DNA of 64,000 nt from Diploptera punctata (lineage: Eukaryota > Arthropoda > Insecta > Blattodea > Blaberidae), in NCBI GenBank assembly GCA_030220185.1, contig JASPKZ010001232.1, positions 1 through 64,000 of the forward strand, in the 5' to 3' direction. Position numbers and translations under genes: made by a program. A model generated the notes under the pieces. The model was not told the DNA's origin. It saw only the letters and a program-made list of their open reading frames with translations, and did no database searches. Positions 41,690 through 52,671 of this stretch are shown piece after piece. Position 1 is the first letter of the stretch; every line of letters starts with the position of its first letter.

Positions 41690-42040
41690 TTCCTTTATTT
41701 TCTTATCCCTAATTAGGCAGTGAACCCTGTAAGATTCAGTGCTTTAATTTATTTAATATTCTTAATAAATAGTGGAAAAATGAATCGGTAAAAATTATTT
41801 AAGTTTGTATAAAATTATACAACAATATATAGACCTACAAAATAAATTATGGTTATGCATACTTTGTTTTCACTCCAGTCAGACGCATTTAAATAAACTG
41901 ACATGAAAAAATTAATTTCACCAATTAAGGGGTTAACCTTCCCTTTGTAGGCACTACTTTTAGGTCTCCTATGTCACCCGGACAAGACTTGTCGGTAGAT
42001 CATGTTTAAACTTTGGAACATGTTCACTTAGCGACAAAAA
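41690..42040. repeat. Repeat R1, right part of the split copy
   Basis: Aligns with about 1070-1335 (AATAGTGG.AAAA, AAAAATTATTTAAGTTTG, TTTTCACTCCAGTC, ACCAATTAAGGGGTTAACC, GCACTACTTTT, CTTGTCGGT). Together with 32045-32480 it makes one R1 copy interrupted by about 9 kb. Confidence 0.8.
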
Positions 42041-42175
42041 GAATGGTCCTACTCTAGATCTCGAATATTTCAAGTTCTAACGCGCGATTCACATGAGTAA
42101 ATTAATTGTACAGTAGAGCTACAATACGTTTTCCTTCTTCCCTTGAAGAGTACTCTTTCTAAACGCAACAAGGTA

Positions 42176-42250
42176 GCGAGAGCGTAGCCCAGTGTTTAGT
42201 GGCTTGATTCGTAGACAAAAGGTGACAGGTTCGATTCCCGGCGAGGTTAA
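42176..42250 (+). repeat. Decayed tRNA-like sequence
   Basis: GTAGCCCAGTGTTTAGTGGC resembles a tRNA D arm/A box and CAGGTTCGATTCCCGG a T arm/B box, about 40 bp apart. Anticodon-arm and acceptor pairing is poor. Likely another SINE head. Confidence 0.45.
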
Positions 42251-42255
42251 TTTTT

Positions 42256-43266
42256 TAAACAGAGGAATGGAAATACAGAGATCAAGTTCTTCAAAACGTG
42301 AAACATTTCGAATATCTTGGTACGACGTTGAAAATGAACGGAAAGTGGAAAAAACACATTGATATAGCATTATTTAAAGGGAGGGGACAACTTAACAGTG
42401 TACTCGGTATTCTGGGTCGAGTGCCTGATATTCCAGTCAGCACATTAGAAAAAATGTATGGAGCTATGGTCAGGCCAGTCATGCACTATAGTAGTGAGAT
42501 TTGGGGTTTCCAAAGAACGGAAATACTAAATAAGGTATATACGCATTTTCTAAAGTATATTACAGGACTTAGTAAGGCCGTTTCTAACTGTGGAATTTTA
42601 TATGAATTCGGGTCATTCCAGGACGACATTAACTGTAAAATTCGTGTACTCAAATACTGGTTGCGAGTAATCCAAGGTGAACAAACAATGCTTAGAGCAA
42701 TTTGCTACGACCACCAAATTAAAAACATAGATGTTAAATTTTGGGCAGACGAGGTTAGGAGAGAACTCCAAAAGATTGGGATGGGCTGGATATGGGAAAA
42801 AGGGACTGAAAATCGCAAGAACGTGTGGAGAAAAATAAGGAGGAGGTACTTAGATGTAAATCAACAAGATACCTTCGCCGAATGTACAGGAAAACGCTCA
42901 CTGTGTTTACAAAGAGACCTAAAACACGTCTGGGGAAAAGAATCGTATATACTCAACCTAGGATTTAAGGAGAGATCAGGGCTTGCTTGGTTTAGGCTAG
43001 GGGCATGGAAATTTCTAAAAATTACCGACGATCACGATATGCGAATATGTCCAATGTGCGGGAAATTTGAAGATGAGATACATATATTAGGAAAATGTAA
43101 TGATTTAGAATATTGGAGACGTCAGTTATTACCGGAAAGATTTCTAAATTCAAATCGGGAAAGATTGGCATGCTACGAGTTATTGGTAAATCCAGAAAAT
43201 TGGATAAACCTCGGTAAATTTCTGGACAAAACGCGAAAAATAAGGACAACACTCATTAATGAATAA
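42256..43266 (+). pseudogene. CR1/L2-like LINE, 3' part, copy 1
   Basis: Open frame of 322 codons (42298-43266) covering the end of the RT thumb and the C-terminal domain: HFEYLGTTLKMNGKW, VRPVMHYSSEIWGF, FLKYITGLSKAVSNC, RVLKYWLRVIQGEQ and a Cys/His cluster at the end (MRICPMCGKFEDEIHILGKC). The RT active site is not included: the copy is 5'-truncated about 10 codons upstream. It is nearly identical to the minus-strand copy at 57125-58195, which carries frameshifts. The clade is uncertain; CR1/L2/Daphne-like is my best guess. Confidence 0.85.
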
Positions 43267-43725
43267 ATATATGTTATCAAAATGCAATACCATTAATTAT
43301 TAACAATTATATATAAATTAATTAGTGTATAATGCTGTTGTGTTATTATCTAATTGTAATATTAATGTGTTTTCTTTATGTAATTGTAATGTTAATGTTT
43401 TTTTAGTGTATAATGCTATTGTGTTATTACTTAATTGTATATTATTATTGTGTTTTCTTTATGTAATTGTAATGTTAATGTTTTTTAGTGTATAATGCTA
43501 TTATGTTATTACTTAATTGTAATATTATTGTGTTTTCTGTATGTAATTGTAATGTTATTGCTGTTTTTGTTTATTTTTCTTTACACTAGTACCAATTATT
43601 ACTTTATTGTAACGGACTGTCAACAGCACGTACGGCTTACTGCCCGTGCGACCCATATTTGTAAATAATATTGTAAATATCTTACTTTTTGTCTAATAAA
43701 GTCCTACTACTACTACAAATTGTTA
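43267..43725 (+). repeat. LINE 3' UTR with 81-bp tandem repeats
   Basis: Three units start at AGTGTATAATGCT (43324, 43405, 43487), each about 81-82 bp, built from TTACTTAATTGTAATATTA and TGTAATTGTAATGTTAATG. The UTR closes with GGACTGTCAACAGCACGTAC, AATAAA near 43697 and (CTA)n. The second copy at 56656-57120 has the same layout, so the repeat is a fixed part of the element. Confidence 0.85.
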
Positions 43726-43859
43726 ATGTGCTTTCTATTTTATTCTGTATATTCTTTATTAAAGAAAAAACGTACTAACTAGTTGGAAGTATTAATATTT
43801 TCATTATTGATATTATTATTTACTCATTTATAAACAGGTTTACAGGTGTAATGAAATAT

Positions 43860-44430
43860 CTTCCTATGCCCAAATCTTTTTAAATTTTTATCTTCTTTCC
43901 CCATTCTTCTCTATCTTCTCATTCCAATTATTCCAGACCGAGCTCCCTCATATCTCTTCTTACATCATCCATCCATTTAAATCTGGTCCAACTCTTCTCC
44001 TCTCTTCTCTCTCCTTTTTCAGATGGATTCCATTCCAAAGCTTGTCTGGGTAATGTTTTTCCTCTTAACATCCTACGTGTAATGACCATACACTTTCTAG
44101 TTGTCTGTATCTCACAAAAAATCTAATATTGAATTTTGGACTTTCATTTGTTGTGATGAGAGTATATTTCTTATTTTTTTTTTTAGAATATCTAGTCTGT
44201 ACGAATCCATTTCGGTAGACATACGCTAAACTTAAACTCAAATTTTTATTCAGATACCACTTTTCTGCACCGAAATGTTAGCGTGCTTAGAATTAATGGA
44301 TTTATAAATTTCTAATTTGGTATCTCTTTCTTTATGTTCTTATCCCACAAAACTCCGTTTAACATTGTTATTAACGATCTGCCTTTTTGAATTTTATCTT
44401 TAATGTCATTTCCTTTGGACACATTTTGAG
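43860..44430 (-). pseudogene. RTE-like LINE C-terminal fragment
   Basis: Reverse complement contains KTLPRQALEWNPSEKGERR, then GEELDQ and KRYEGARSGIIGM in one frame: the W-P-G-R/RP block seen at the end of RTE-like proteins. Upstream portions are too decayed to align by eye. The fragment is interrupted by stops. Confidence 0.5.
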
Positions 44431-45665
44431 TTAATTTTGATCCCCAGGTAATTACATTCTTCACATAAATTGATACATCCCATTATTATTATTAATTATT
44501 ATTAGTTATTTAATTTTATTATTATTATTTTATATTATTTATTATTATATTTTTTATTATTATCCATCATTATATGATCTATTAGAATGCTGGACTTGAC
44601 CTTATATATACTAAATAGTTTTATTGAAGGTTGAAACTTTTTCCTCACTAACATGTAATAAAGAAATAAACACATAAATATATGAACCTATATTATTTTT
44701 TATTACATAAATTTATAGGCATTATTATTAAAACGGTGGCACTGCATGCACAATTAAATTTATACCGGTAGCTAAATCGTGTTCCAGAGGCAGGAATATT
44801 GCTTAAGATTAGTGTAAAGTGAACGTAGATTATATGGCAGGAATTAAATTTTATAGGATGTATTTTGCGAAAATGCAAATGAATAAAAAAATTGTCGAAA
44901 AGGATTTGAACCCTTTCTTTCACATACATTTCATCTTGTTGTCAGTATTTTTAACGATCTACGCTATTCGAACGTGTGATACTAGTTTCCGTGTTTACTT
45001 TTACCCTGTGAACGAGAGTTTGAACTTTATTTAAAATGTCGCAATTTGCGTAATATTCATTTGTCCAACACTCTTAAATATCTAGAAACCATGTCTCCCT
45101 TCACTGTTCTTTACCATATTTAAAACCATTAAAACCAAATGTGCAGCGTATTTTAAAAAAAAAACATTTAACAGTGCGGTTACCCACCTCGTGAACCGCA
45201 GCTATGGCATTTCGAGTTTGCACAGTGGGACATAACAGAAACTCTGATTTTTGGAATCGGCCTCATTCTTTTTGTCGCTAATGGTCCATACTCAATCCGG
45301 GCCCCCCTCCGAGACAGCACTATACACGCCTTTCAATCACACATCTATACTGAACAAGGCGAATACGAACATTGATTGTTATGGCCGGTTAGTGTTTTGG
45401 TACGGAAGTTTACCGACATTTATTTTAAAAGGTGGAGGAAAAAACCTCCAGAACGTTGAATCGAATCCGAGCGACTTCCACGCAAAATTTGACATAATAA
45501 TTAAAGTTTCTTTTCTGTTTTTTTTTCCCAAAGTGTATAATGTCAAATGCTTATATCTCAAATCATCCCAACTTTTTTTAAAGTAAACAAATACGTAGAA
45601 CCAAATTTTGTATTAAACACAATTTATGACTGGACGCGGGTAAATTTGGACATTATTTGGAACGA
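44431..45665. other. Non-coding gap
   Basis: A degenerate TTA/ATT-rich tract lies at 44480-44560. The ORFs at 44819-45034 and 45251-45586 have no recognisable features. CCCCTCCGAGACAGCACTAT near 45305 faintly resembles 21130. Confidence 0.4.
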
Positions 45666-45671
45666 TTTAAA

Positions 45672-46012
45672 ATAGGGTAACAGATATTTACTGTATGGAT
45701 CAGAATGTTGGACGATCACTAACAGGCAAGAACAACGATTGGAAGCAGGTGAGATGCTATTTTTAAGACATATAGTAAGGATATACCCTTGTTGGATAAC
45801 AAAAGAAATGAAGATATAAGAAAGGCACATAATATTTTCAAACTTACAGACCGAATAATTAAATATGGCAACGACCTGGAAAGGAACCCATATTGGTAGA
45901 ATGCCAGAAGGACGATCACCAACATTATTTGCTAAATTATAAACCGCACGAAATGGAGAAATTTTGGACGCCCGCCAACAGAAGATGGTCTGAACAATTT
46001 AAACAATTCTAG
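45672..46012 (+). pseudogene. RTE-like LINE C-terminal fragment
   Basis: Encodes LLYGSECWTITNRQEQRLEAGEM in an open stretch, then decayed sequence with NEDIRKAHNI, RQRPGKEP and GRMPEGRSP. Relates to the family at 11618-12731 (LYGSEVWTL, RSAEMRYL). 5'-truncated. Confidence 0.65.
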
Positions 46013-46017
46013 CTTTC

Positions 46018-46266
46018 ATGGAACCGGAACGAGCCAACAGGCTTAATCCCTGGATGTTGATACCTGTATATGCAAAAAACACCAGCCAGACTCTCTCACA
46101 TCTGTTATTTGAGTGTCCCGCATTTGATTCCAAAAGACATGAATTTATTAAAAAATTAGGTTATTGCCATAATAGATTTCAACTGTCTTTGTCAAATATT
46201 TTATGTGTGAAGTGTTGTTACAGAAAGCTGTATGACTTTATCCATCACATTTTCAAGAGACTTTGA
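46018..46266 (+). pseudogene. LINE C-terminal zinc-motif fragment
   Basis: Open frame containing TLSHLLFECPAFDSKRHEFI, the H-L-F-C-P motif typical of the C-terminal zinc-like region in Jockey/R1/I-type LINEs. It lies directly after the RTE-like fragment but belongs to another family. Confidence 0.6.
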
Positions 46267-46477
46267 GTTAGTTTTGTAAAACCCTAACATACCGGATGGT
46301 GTTCATATTATTGGAGATTCAATTAATAACATATATGTCAAATTATTGTAGAATATAAACAAAACCCTACGTAACAAAGAACTGTTATATATGTTAATTA
46401 ACACTACTCAGCTATTACGTAAGTTACTTTCATTTTGTGTAATTAGTAACCAAAGTGACGTCATCATGAGTCACTAA

Positions 46478-47160
46478 TTAGGCCTCTGTAGACCTGTTTC
46501 GGCTCCATCTAGCAGCCTTTTAAGAGGTCTTCCTGGTCGACGATGTCCTTTGTGTTTATATTGCATAACTGTTTTTTAATTCTTGAGTTGTCCATTCTTT
46601 TTACTTGGTCTAGTCAGTTTAATTTGTATCTGTTGAGCTCTTCTTCTACTGATTCTACTTCTAATTGTTCTAAAATTTCTTCATTATTTTTTCGATCTGC
46701 TGTTCGTCTGAGAAATTTCATTTCCGTTGCTTTGATTCAGCTCCTGTCTCTTTTTCTTTTGTCCAAATGTAACTTCCATATAAAAGGGAGGGTAATGCTA
46801 AAGTATTATATGTTTTTTATTATTTTGAATTTTGCAGTTATTGTAGCTATTATTTATAATCCCTTGATTTGTGTAAATTTGATGATTTTGTTGTTCACAT
46901 CTTTTTCATTTTGATAAGATATTTCACAACCTAAATAATTCAAATTTTGTATTTGTTCTAGGCATTGGTTATTGTATATTATCTTACTTCTGCTTGGAAC
47001 TTCTACGAAAGCCATTACTTTTGACTTTTGCTCTGATATTTCCATTCCACAATCTTTTAATATTTTATTAAGTGTGTATTGTCCTATTTGTATGTTATTT
47101 TGTGAATTGGAAATTATAACCTAATCATCTGCGAAAAGTAGTGTATTTAATGTTAAGGTA
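46478..47160 (-). pseudogene. Second, decayed member of the 11.6-kb LINE family
   Basis: Reverse complement: KVMAFVEVPSRSKIIYNNQCLE, LNYLGCEISYQNEKDVNNKI, then frameshifted remnants and RRPGRPLKRLLDGAETGLQ at the 3' end. These correspond closely to KIMAFQGVDPVRSKIVLDN, FTYLGCNISYEEEKDVNAKI and RRPGRPLKILLDGV at 11652-12809. The 3' tail is a region without (GAT)n. Confidence 0.8.
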
Positions 47161-47745
47161 CTGGTTATTATGATCCCTGACGTAGTGTATTAAAACATAA
47201 AACTCAGGACATGTATTTTGTAACTCCTCGTATACATACCATATTCACAATTACTTATTGAAAATAAAATTGAAAACGTCACAGAAATTATTGTTTTACG
47301 CTCTCTGCAAAACATTATGGTTACGTGATACACCGATATAAAACCATACATTTTAAGTACAATTGTCGAGATAGAAACTCCATATTTTCGGTTACTGAGA
47401 TGTCGAACGGAATTCATAATATATATATATATATATAATATATATATAATATATATATATATATTGTAATAAACACTATCTGTACATAATATTACAGCCA
47501 TAGGGAGCTATGTGCAGTGCATGGGTTTCTCATGAACAGTTAGATTTAGTGATGATGGGGGGGACTTTTGCTGAAACATGTTCTAGCGTAAAGTATAACA
47601 TTAATCAAGTGGAAATTTAGTGTATTTCCAAATAAATTATTTTAATTGTCAGGAAATACAGCTAAATATAAAAACATTCTTGGCTCTATTTTTGTGTCTT
47701 TTAATTAACTTGCTTCTTATTTAACCTCTTGGTCCATGTGTTATG
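47161..47745. other. Non-coding with (TA)n at 47418-47465
   Basis: The TA run is interrupted by AATA. At 47552-47590 GATGATGGGGGGGACTTTTG and GAAACATGTTC resemble the stem-GAAAC arrangement of the foldbacks, without a clear stem. Confidence 0.4.
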
Positions 47746-47749
47746 TTAC

Positions 47750-48020
47750 CTGCCTATTTACCCAAGGGTCAACAGATAAATCCTGCCGAGGTAGACGGAT
47801 ATTTAGGTTGGAAGAAGCCGAGGCACCAGTGACTTTAATCCGTGACTTCCATAAAAGAACCTCAGGCCTAAACTAGTGTCTCTGAGCAAAATATAATCAA
47901 CCTTAATCTGCTACTACATGTCTCTTATGGCTATATGCTGATCACTAGCTGTCATATGTAGGAAAATAAGCGTTACTAAATTAGATTGATTAAGAATGCC
48001 CCCACTCGGGTGTAAACCAC
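47750..48020 (+). repeat. SINE type C, diverged copy
   Basis: Shares with 50776-51130 the blocks ACTTCCATAAAAG / CCTCAGG, TAGGAAAATAAGCGTTACTAAATTAG and a final ..CCC.CTCGGG-like motif. Head not recognisable. Confidence 0.5.
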
Positions 48021-48692
48021 TACTACTATATGTAGTACACACTAGGCAACAGAGCGTATCATGCTGACAAATCACTTCTCGGATCCAAATTAAGTACCAA
48101 GAACCTCATCTTGAAAAGGCCGAAATATATTAGCTTTGGAAAAGAACATATTTGGATGGACCGTGGATAAGTAGAACACTTTAAAAATATGTGCAATGAT
48201 TAATTTGTTTTGCGCATGTATGGGGATGAAAGGTTTTTATAGTTAAAAAACGCTTCCAGTGAAGGCTTTTACAACTAGACTCCAAGTCAGACATACAATT
48301 AGATGGGATAACGATGTGTTACAAGAATGAATAATCTTTATATATCAGAATCAACCTGCATACGTTTGTGACTTCTAAACCCCACAACCGATCTTCATGG
48401 AAATTTGTACATTACATGTTTTGTAGTAAGCCGAGTGTTCAGCCACTATCTATTATGCTCTAATCCAGCAGTTGTAGGAGTTCACCTAGAACGAAAATTA
48501 AAATTAGTTCTAACGGTCGCAAATTTCTGTGTTTAACAACGAACCTCAGTATATACTATTAAAATAAATCGAGGTAGATATTATCCAAAACTCAGCAAAC
48601 CCCGACCATTTTAAGGGGTGGTTTACTACTGAAATCGGAAAATAAGAATTGACTCTGGCAAACCTCCATCTTTGATTCGTCGAAACGTATAA

Positions 48693-49684
48693 GTTAACTT
48701 CAAACATTTTTAAAATTAATATTACAGCACCGTTGAGATTATGTAATAAGATGTTAAATATATAATAATTGGTACCTAGTGAGTCAGTCGTCCTCAATTA
48801 AATTATTAAATAGTGTCAATATGGAGGCCTTTCAAAAACAATGGTACATCTTCTGCATTTAACAGGTACTGATGTTGTTTTATAGGTTGTACAACGGGTT
48901 CATGTCTGCAGGTGTGTTCTCATTGAGTAGGTCTGCATTCTTTGCTTCTTTTAGAATCTCTATATCCTCAAGGATGCTGATCCTGTTGTTGTTATACTGT
49001 CTGACTGGTATTATCGATGACCCGTTTCTAGTATGTGTTTAGCAAAACTTGATTTTTTTCGTTGTTAATAAAATGTTTGAAGTGTTCACAATATCTTGTG
49101 TTGAAACGTCTTCTTTTTTTGCCTATGTAGAACTTTTCGCAAATATTGCACTTCAGTTTATAGAGGCCTTTATTTTCATATTTATTTTTTAAAACCGCTT
49201 TCAAAACTAATCACTCAAAAACATCATATCCAACAATATAGAAGCAACAAATGAATATGAAAATAAAGGCGTTTATAAACTAAAGTGCAATAATTGCAAT
49301 ACTTGCTACGTAGGCAAACTACAAGACATTTCAACACAAAATATTCTGAACAATTAAAAAAAATATCAACAACGAAGAAAAATTAAGTTTGCCAAACACA
49401 CACTACAAACGAGTCATCAGTTCGATAAAATCGATAATACCATGTCAGTACTACACAGAGAGTATAACAACAACATCCTTGAAGATATAGAGATTCTAAA
49501 AGAAGCAATGAGTACACACCTACTCAATGAGAACACACCCACAGACATAAACCCATTGTACAACCTGTACAACAACATCAGCACCAGTCAAAATGCAGAA
49601 GATGAAACACTGTTACTGAGAGGCCTCCATATTGAATATGTTTAATATTTAGTTGAGGACGACTGACTTACCAGGTAACATCTT
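48693..49684. mobile_element. Penelope-like GIY-YIG element, head-to-head inverted copies
   Basis: The minus-strand half (about 48742-49190) encodes KNKYENKGLYKLKCNICEKFYIGKK in part; the plus-strand half (about 49195-49680) encodes YENKGVYKLKCNNCNTCYVGK, then in another frame MSVLHREYNNNILEDIEIL and LLLRGLHIEYV. GVYKL-C--C---YVG is the GIY-YIG nuclease signature of Penelope-like elements. The two halves share GGCCTCCATATTGA and GAGGACGACTGACT ends as inverted repeats. The flanks ACGTATAA (48685-48692) and ACGCATAA (49685-49692) rejoin R2 exactly, suggesting an 8-bp target-site duplication. No RT domain remains. Confidence 0.85.
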
Positions 49685-49839
49685 ACGCATAACTTTGTGC
49701 ATACACATTTTCAGGTACGGCGAGTGTTTAGCTGCTGTTATGCTCTAAAAACATTAGGTGTAGGAGCTTACCGGAAACGGAAATTTAAAAATATTGTTTC
49801 ATTTATTTAAGCATAGCAGCGCACTCCGGCCATTAGCTA

Positions 49840-50303
49840 ACTAACTCACTGGCTGTATCGAACCCACAGGTCCACGGTGGTGCGGACATAAGCTCTCCAT
49901 ACATCCCTATCCTGAGCTAATGTTTTCAGTCAGTCCCTGTATAATTCCCATCAAATCATAATTAATGTTATTCTCCCACCTCATTATTAGTCAACCAACT
50001 GGGCGTTTTCCCTCTGGTTTTCTTACAAGAAGCTTCCAAGCTCGTCTTACATTCCTCATTCGTGCCACATGTCCTGCCCATCGCAGTCTACGAGACTTAA
50101 CTGTTCTTATTATATCTGGCTTCTTATAAAGACCATGTAGTTCATTGTTATGTAGTCTCCTCCATTCACCTGTCTGTTCATTTTCCTAAGAACTTTATTC
50201 TCAAATATTCTCGTAATCTCCTCTCCTCCCTTAAAGTAAGAGTCCATTTTTTGCACCCATATAATTAGTAGAATAATAGTTTCATATATGTTAAATTTTA
50301 GAG
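49840..50303 (-). mobile_element. RTE-family LINE with 19-bp target-site duplication
   Basis: Complement of the RTE 3' end (ACTAACTCACTGGCTGTATCG) followed by the C-terminal region back to VILYG (near 50265), with indels. Flanked by GCACTCCGGCCATTAGCTA (49821-49839) and GCACTCCGGCCACTAGCTA (50304-50322), one mismatch. Inserted in R2. Confidence 0.92.
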
Positions 50304-50775
50304 GCACTCCGGCCACTAGCTAGTTGAATATAAAAAAAAACTGGATCATTGATAGGAAGCGATGGAAATAAATATTTGGGAAGACCTAAGTATTCAACTA
50401 AATGAAGCTCCGGTGTCTAATAAGAAATATATTTATTACTGTATTCTAATATGAATTATTTTTACCTTCTGTAAAATGAATGTGTACAAACTTACCTAAC
50501 TTCCATGCACTCCATATATCGCTATACTTAACTAGTATTTTCCAATCGCTTACAGCACCACAGAAACAGAATAATAATTCTGTATCCGACATTTTTAACC
50601 AATCAATCGTTGCTACGTTACAAACAGTCCACTCGGATCAAAACCCTGTAACTCCATTCAAGAGTGACATTTGGATTTTTGAATTATTCGACAAGATAGG
50701 CGTAAGCATCATGTCACATGTCCTGCTCATCGCAGTCTATGAGACCTACTTTTTCCTATTATATCTTGGTTTCCA

Positions 50776-51130
50776 TCGGCCGCGGTGAACTAATGGTTAT
50801 TTTTCTTGGCTCTGTTCCCGAGGGTCGCACTTGAAACATGGACGGAGTCGATGGATTTTTTAGGATGGAAAATTCCAAGTAACAAGTCCTCCGAGAGGGA
50901 CTTTAGGCCATGGGTACCGAGGCTGAATATTTGAGGCTCATATAAGATCCTTAAACCTGAATAAAAAGGCCTCCAAGCAAACGTTTCTGAACTTTCCCGT
51001 CACAGTACTACCTTGATTTCCTAGATGTCAGTATGAGTTAGAACGCTGACCACGGGCCACTCCAATGACATGTATACGAAAAGAAGTGTAACTAAATTAG
51101 TATCATTCAATATCTACCCTGTAGGGGGAG
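50776..51130 (+). repeat. SINE type C
   Basis: GGCCGCGGTGAACTAATGG, GAGGGTCGCACTTGAAAC, GGAAAATTCCAAG, GACTTTAGGCCATGGG, CCTAGATGTCAGTATGAG and CGCTGACCACGGGCCACT. Reverse-complement copy at 54345-54670. It cuts off the RTE fragment of R2 at about 50775. The head is tRNA-like only in weak form (TGGTTA, GTTCCCGAGGGTCGCACTTGAA). Confidence 0.7.
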
Positions 51131-51177
51131 AGGCCTAAATCTCGTTGAGGAAAACAAGGGCTTACAAGATACAAGCA

Positions 51178-51243
51178 GATATCTGGTTTCCCATAAAGAT
51201 CATGTATCTCACTGTTATGTTGTCTTCGCCATTCGCCCGTCTA
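51178..51243 (-). pseudogene. Small RTE-family fragment
   Basis: CAGATATCTGGTTTCCCATAAAG, ATGTATCTCACTGTTATGTTG and CCATTCGCCCGTCT match the complement of the EQTGEWRRLHNNELHGLYRKPD coding region. About 65 bp, without ends. Confidence 0.7.
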
Positions 51244-51374
51244 ACATATGGGCTCTGCTTTAGAGAATTAAAAATTACCGTAATCTTCTTCTCAATTTCG
51301 ATCACGTCTTGGGCATGGAATCTACTAGCCTCAGTTCTCATCCCATTTATAACTTAATCCTGAGTGTGGCTTCC

Positions 51375-51700
51375 TTCGGGAGAGAAGTAAAGGCGTGTCA
51401 TAGATTTACAGGGGTTGGTCACAAAGCTATTTATTTCGTCATATAATTAAAATTCGTCATATAAATAATTCGTTAAATTAGAATTGGTCGCAGATATCAG
51501 CCGGGTTGTCATCCCTGTATGACGGTCGCCTTTGCTCCCAGAACATTAGTCTGGTGCTCATTTCTCTTTAAGGCTGTGTCGACACCAGAGTCATTATTTT
51601 GCTAGTTTAAAAATTCTGACGTTATCAGGTCTCGAACCCTCGACCTTCCATCTTTTAGCATTTGACTTAACCGACTACAACACGGCGTTCCCCTACATAT
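51375..51700 (-). repeat. SINE type D
   Basis: Reverse complement starts GGGGAACGCCGTGTTGTAG, TCGGTTAAGTCAAATGC and GTCGAGGGTTCGAGACC (B-box-like), then CGTCAGAATTTTTAAAC as at 20230. The internal repeat TTCGTCATATAA is at 51438 and 51457. Confidence 0.65.
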
Positions 51701-51764
51701 TTATACTAAATAATTCATAAACAGAGATTTTGAAATATGTAACTGTGCAGTGTCTTTATCTACA

Positions 51765-52299
51765 GGGTGCTGTAAAATTCTCCTTACAAATTTCTAGGAC
51801 TTTGTAGAGGGGACTGGGGTGATGATATTTAGAATTGGAAAGCATGTCCGGAAACTTACCGTTTCCGTGCTACAGCCGTTTGAAAACAAGCATTGCCTGA
51901 ACGTATACGTCACGTGTCTTAATGAGTGATAGCTTCGCGATTCATCTAAATGCAAAATTGCCCTATTGAGTATTCTAAGACTTGGTTTTTTTTTCAAGAA
52001 ATATCAAAATTTTTGGAAATTTTTAAAACTGAAAAAATTGATTGTGGAGGATGTATCTGGGATTATTAATGCAAGTCATTTTGTTTCTTTGGATATTAAT
52101 GAGTTGAATTGTAAAACAAGTGATGTACTGTGTCACACCTCGTAAAAGTGGTCGCGTTAAAAAAAACCTGTTTTCGAACGGCTGCAGCACGGAATCGTTA
52201 ATTTTCCGGACAAGGTTTGCTATTCTAAATATTATCAAGTCAGTCCCCTCTACACGTCCTAGAAGTTTGTAAGGGGAATTTTAGACCACTCTGTATATT
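51765..52299. mobile_element. MITE-like element, ~130-bp inverted ends
   Basis: Ends 51765-51895 and 52168-52299 are inverted repeats at roughly 80%: TAAAATTCTCCTTACAAATT / AGTTTGTAAGGGGAATTTTA, TAGAGGGGACTG / CAGTCCCCTCTA, CATGTCCGGAAA / TTTTCCGGACAA and CTACAGCCGTTTGAAAACA / TGTTTTCGAACGGCTGCAG. It begins at ACAGGGTG. No coding sequence. A non-autonomous DNA element with long TIRs; superfamily unknown. Confidence 0.8.
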
Positions 52300-52671
52300 A
52301 CTTGTGTCGAGTGAATGGAATTTTTCTTGGCAGCTTTTGTGTAGCTTGTGTAATATGTTCCACCAAACAAACAGGTCCCTGGCTTCTTTTCTTTCTGTTT
52401 CCTGACAATTGAAAATATATATTCATGCTGCTGTTTTCAATTGCTCTCTACTTATGAAAATTATTATTTTTACAGCCGCGTCATATCATTATATAACTCA
52501 TATTGAAGATCCTGACAACTTTACCCTAATTATGAAACAACAATTAATTATATTATAAAAATGGCTGTTGTTACTTAATTGATGAGGTTATTCCCCGAGG
52601 GATTTGTTTCTCATTGACATTTACTTGTTTTGTGGTCGTGACGTCGATCGGTCGTAATATAATGAACTCCA
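52300..52671. other. Non-coding gap
   Basis: No recognised element. Confidence 0.4.

Larger units (their letters stand above)
48240..50775. repeat. Repeat R2, copy 2, with nested insertions
   Basis: Counterpart of 3420-5225: CCAGTGAAGGCTTTTACAAC, GACTTCTAAACCCCACAACC, AAATAAATCGAGGTAGATATT, GGTACGGCGAGTGTTTAGCTGC, AGCTAGTTGAATATAAAAA and ACTAAATGAAGC in the same order. It is enlarged by a Penelope-like insertion (48693-49684) and an RTE fragment (49840-50303), both absent from copy 1. Confidence 0.85.

Noticed and set aside
43324..43567. CRISPR-like array
   Set aside because: Three adjacent ~81-bp AT-rich units without unique spacers in a LINE 3' UTR of an animal genome; a plain tandem repeat.
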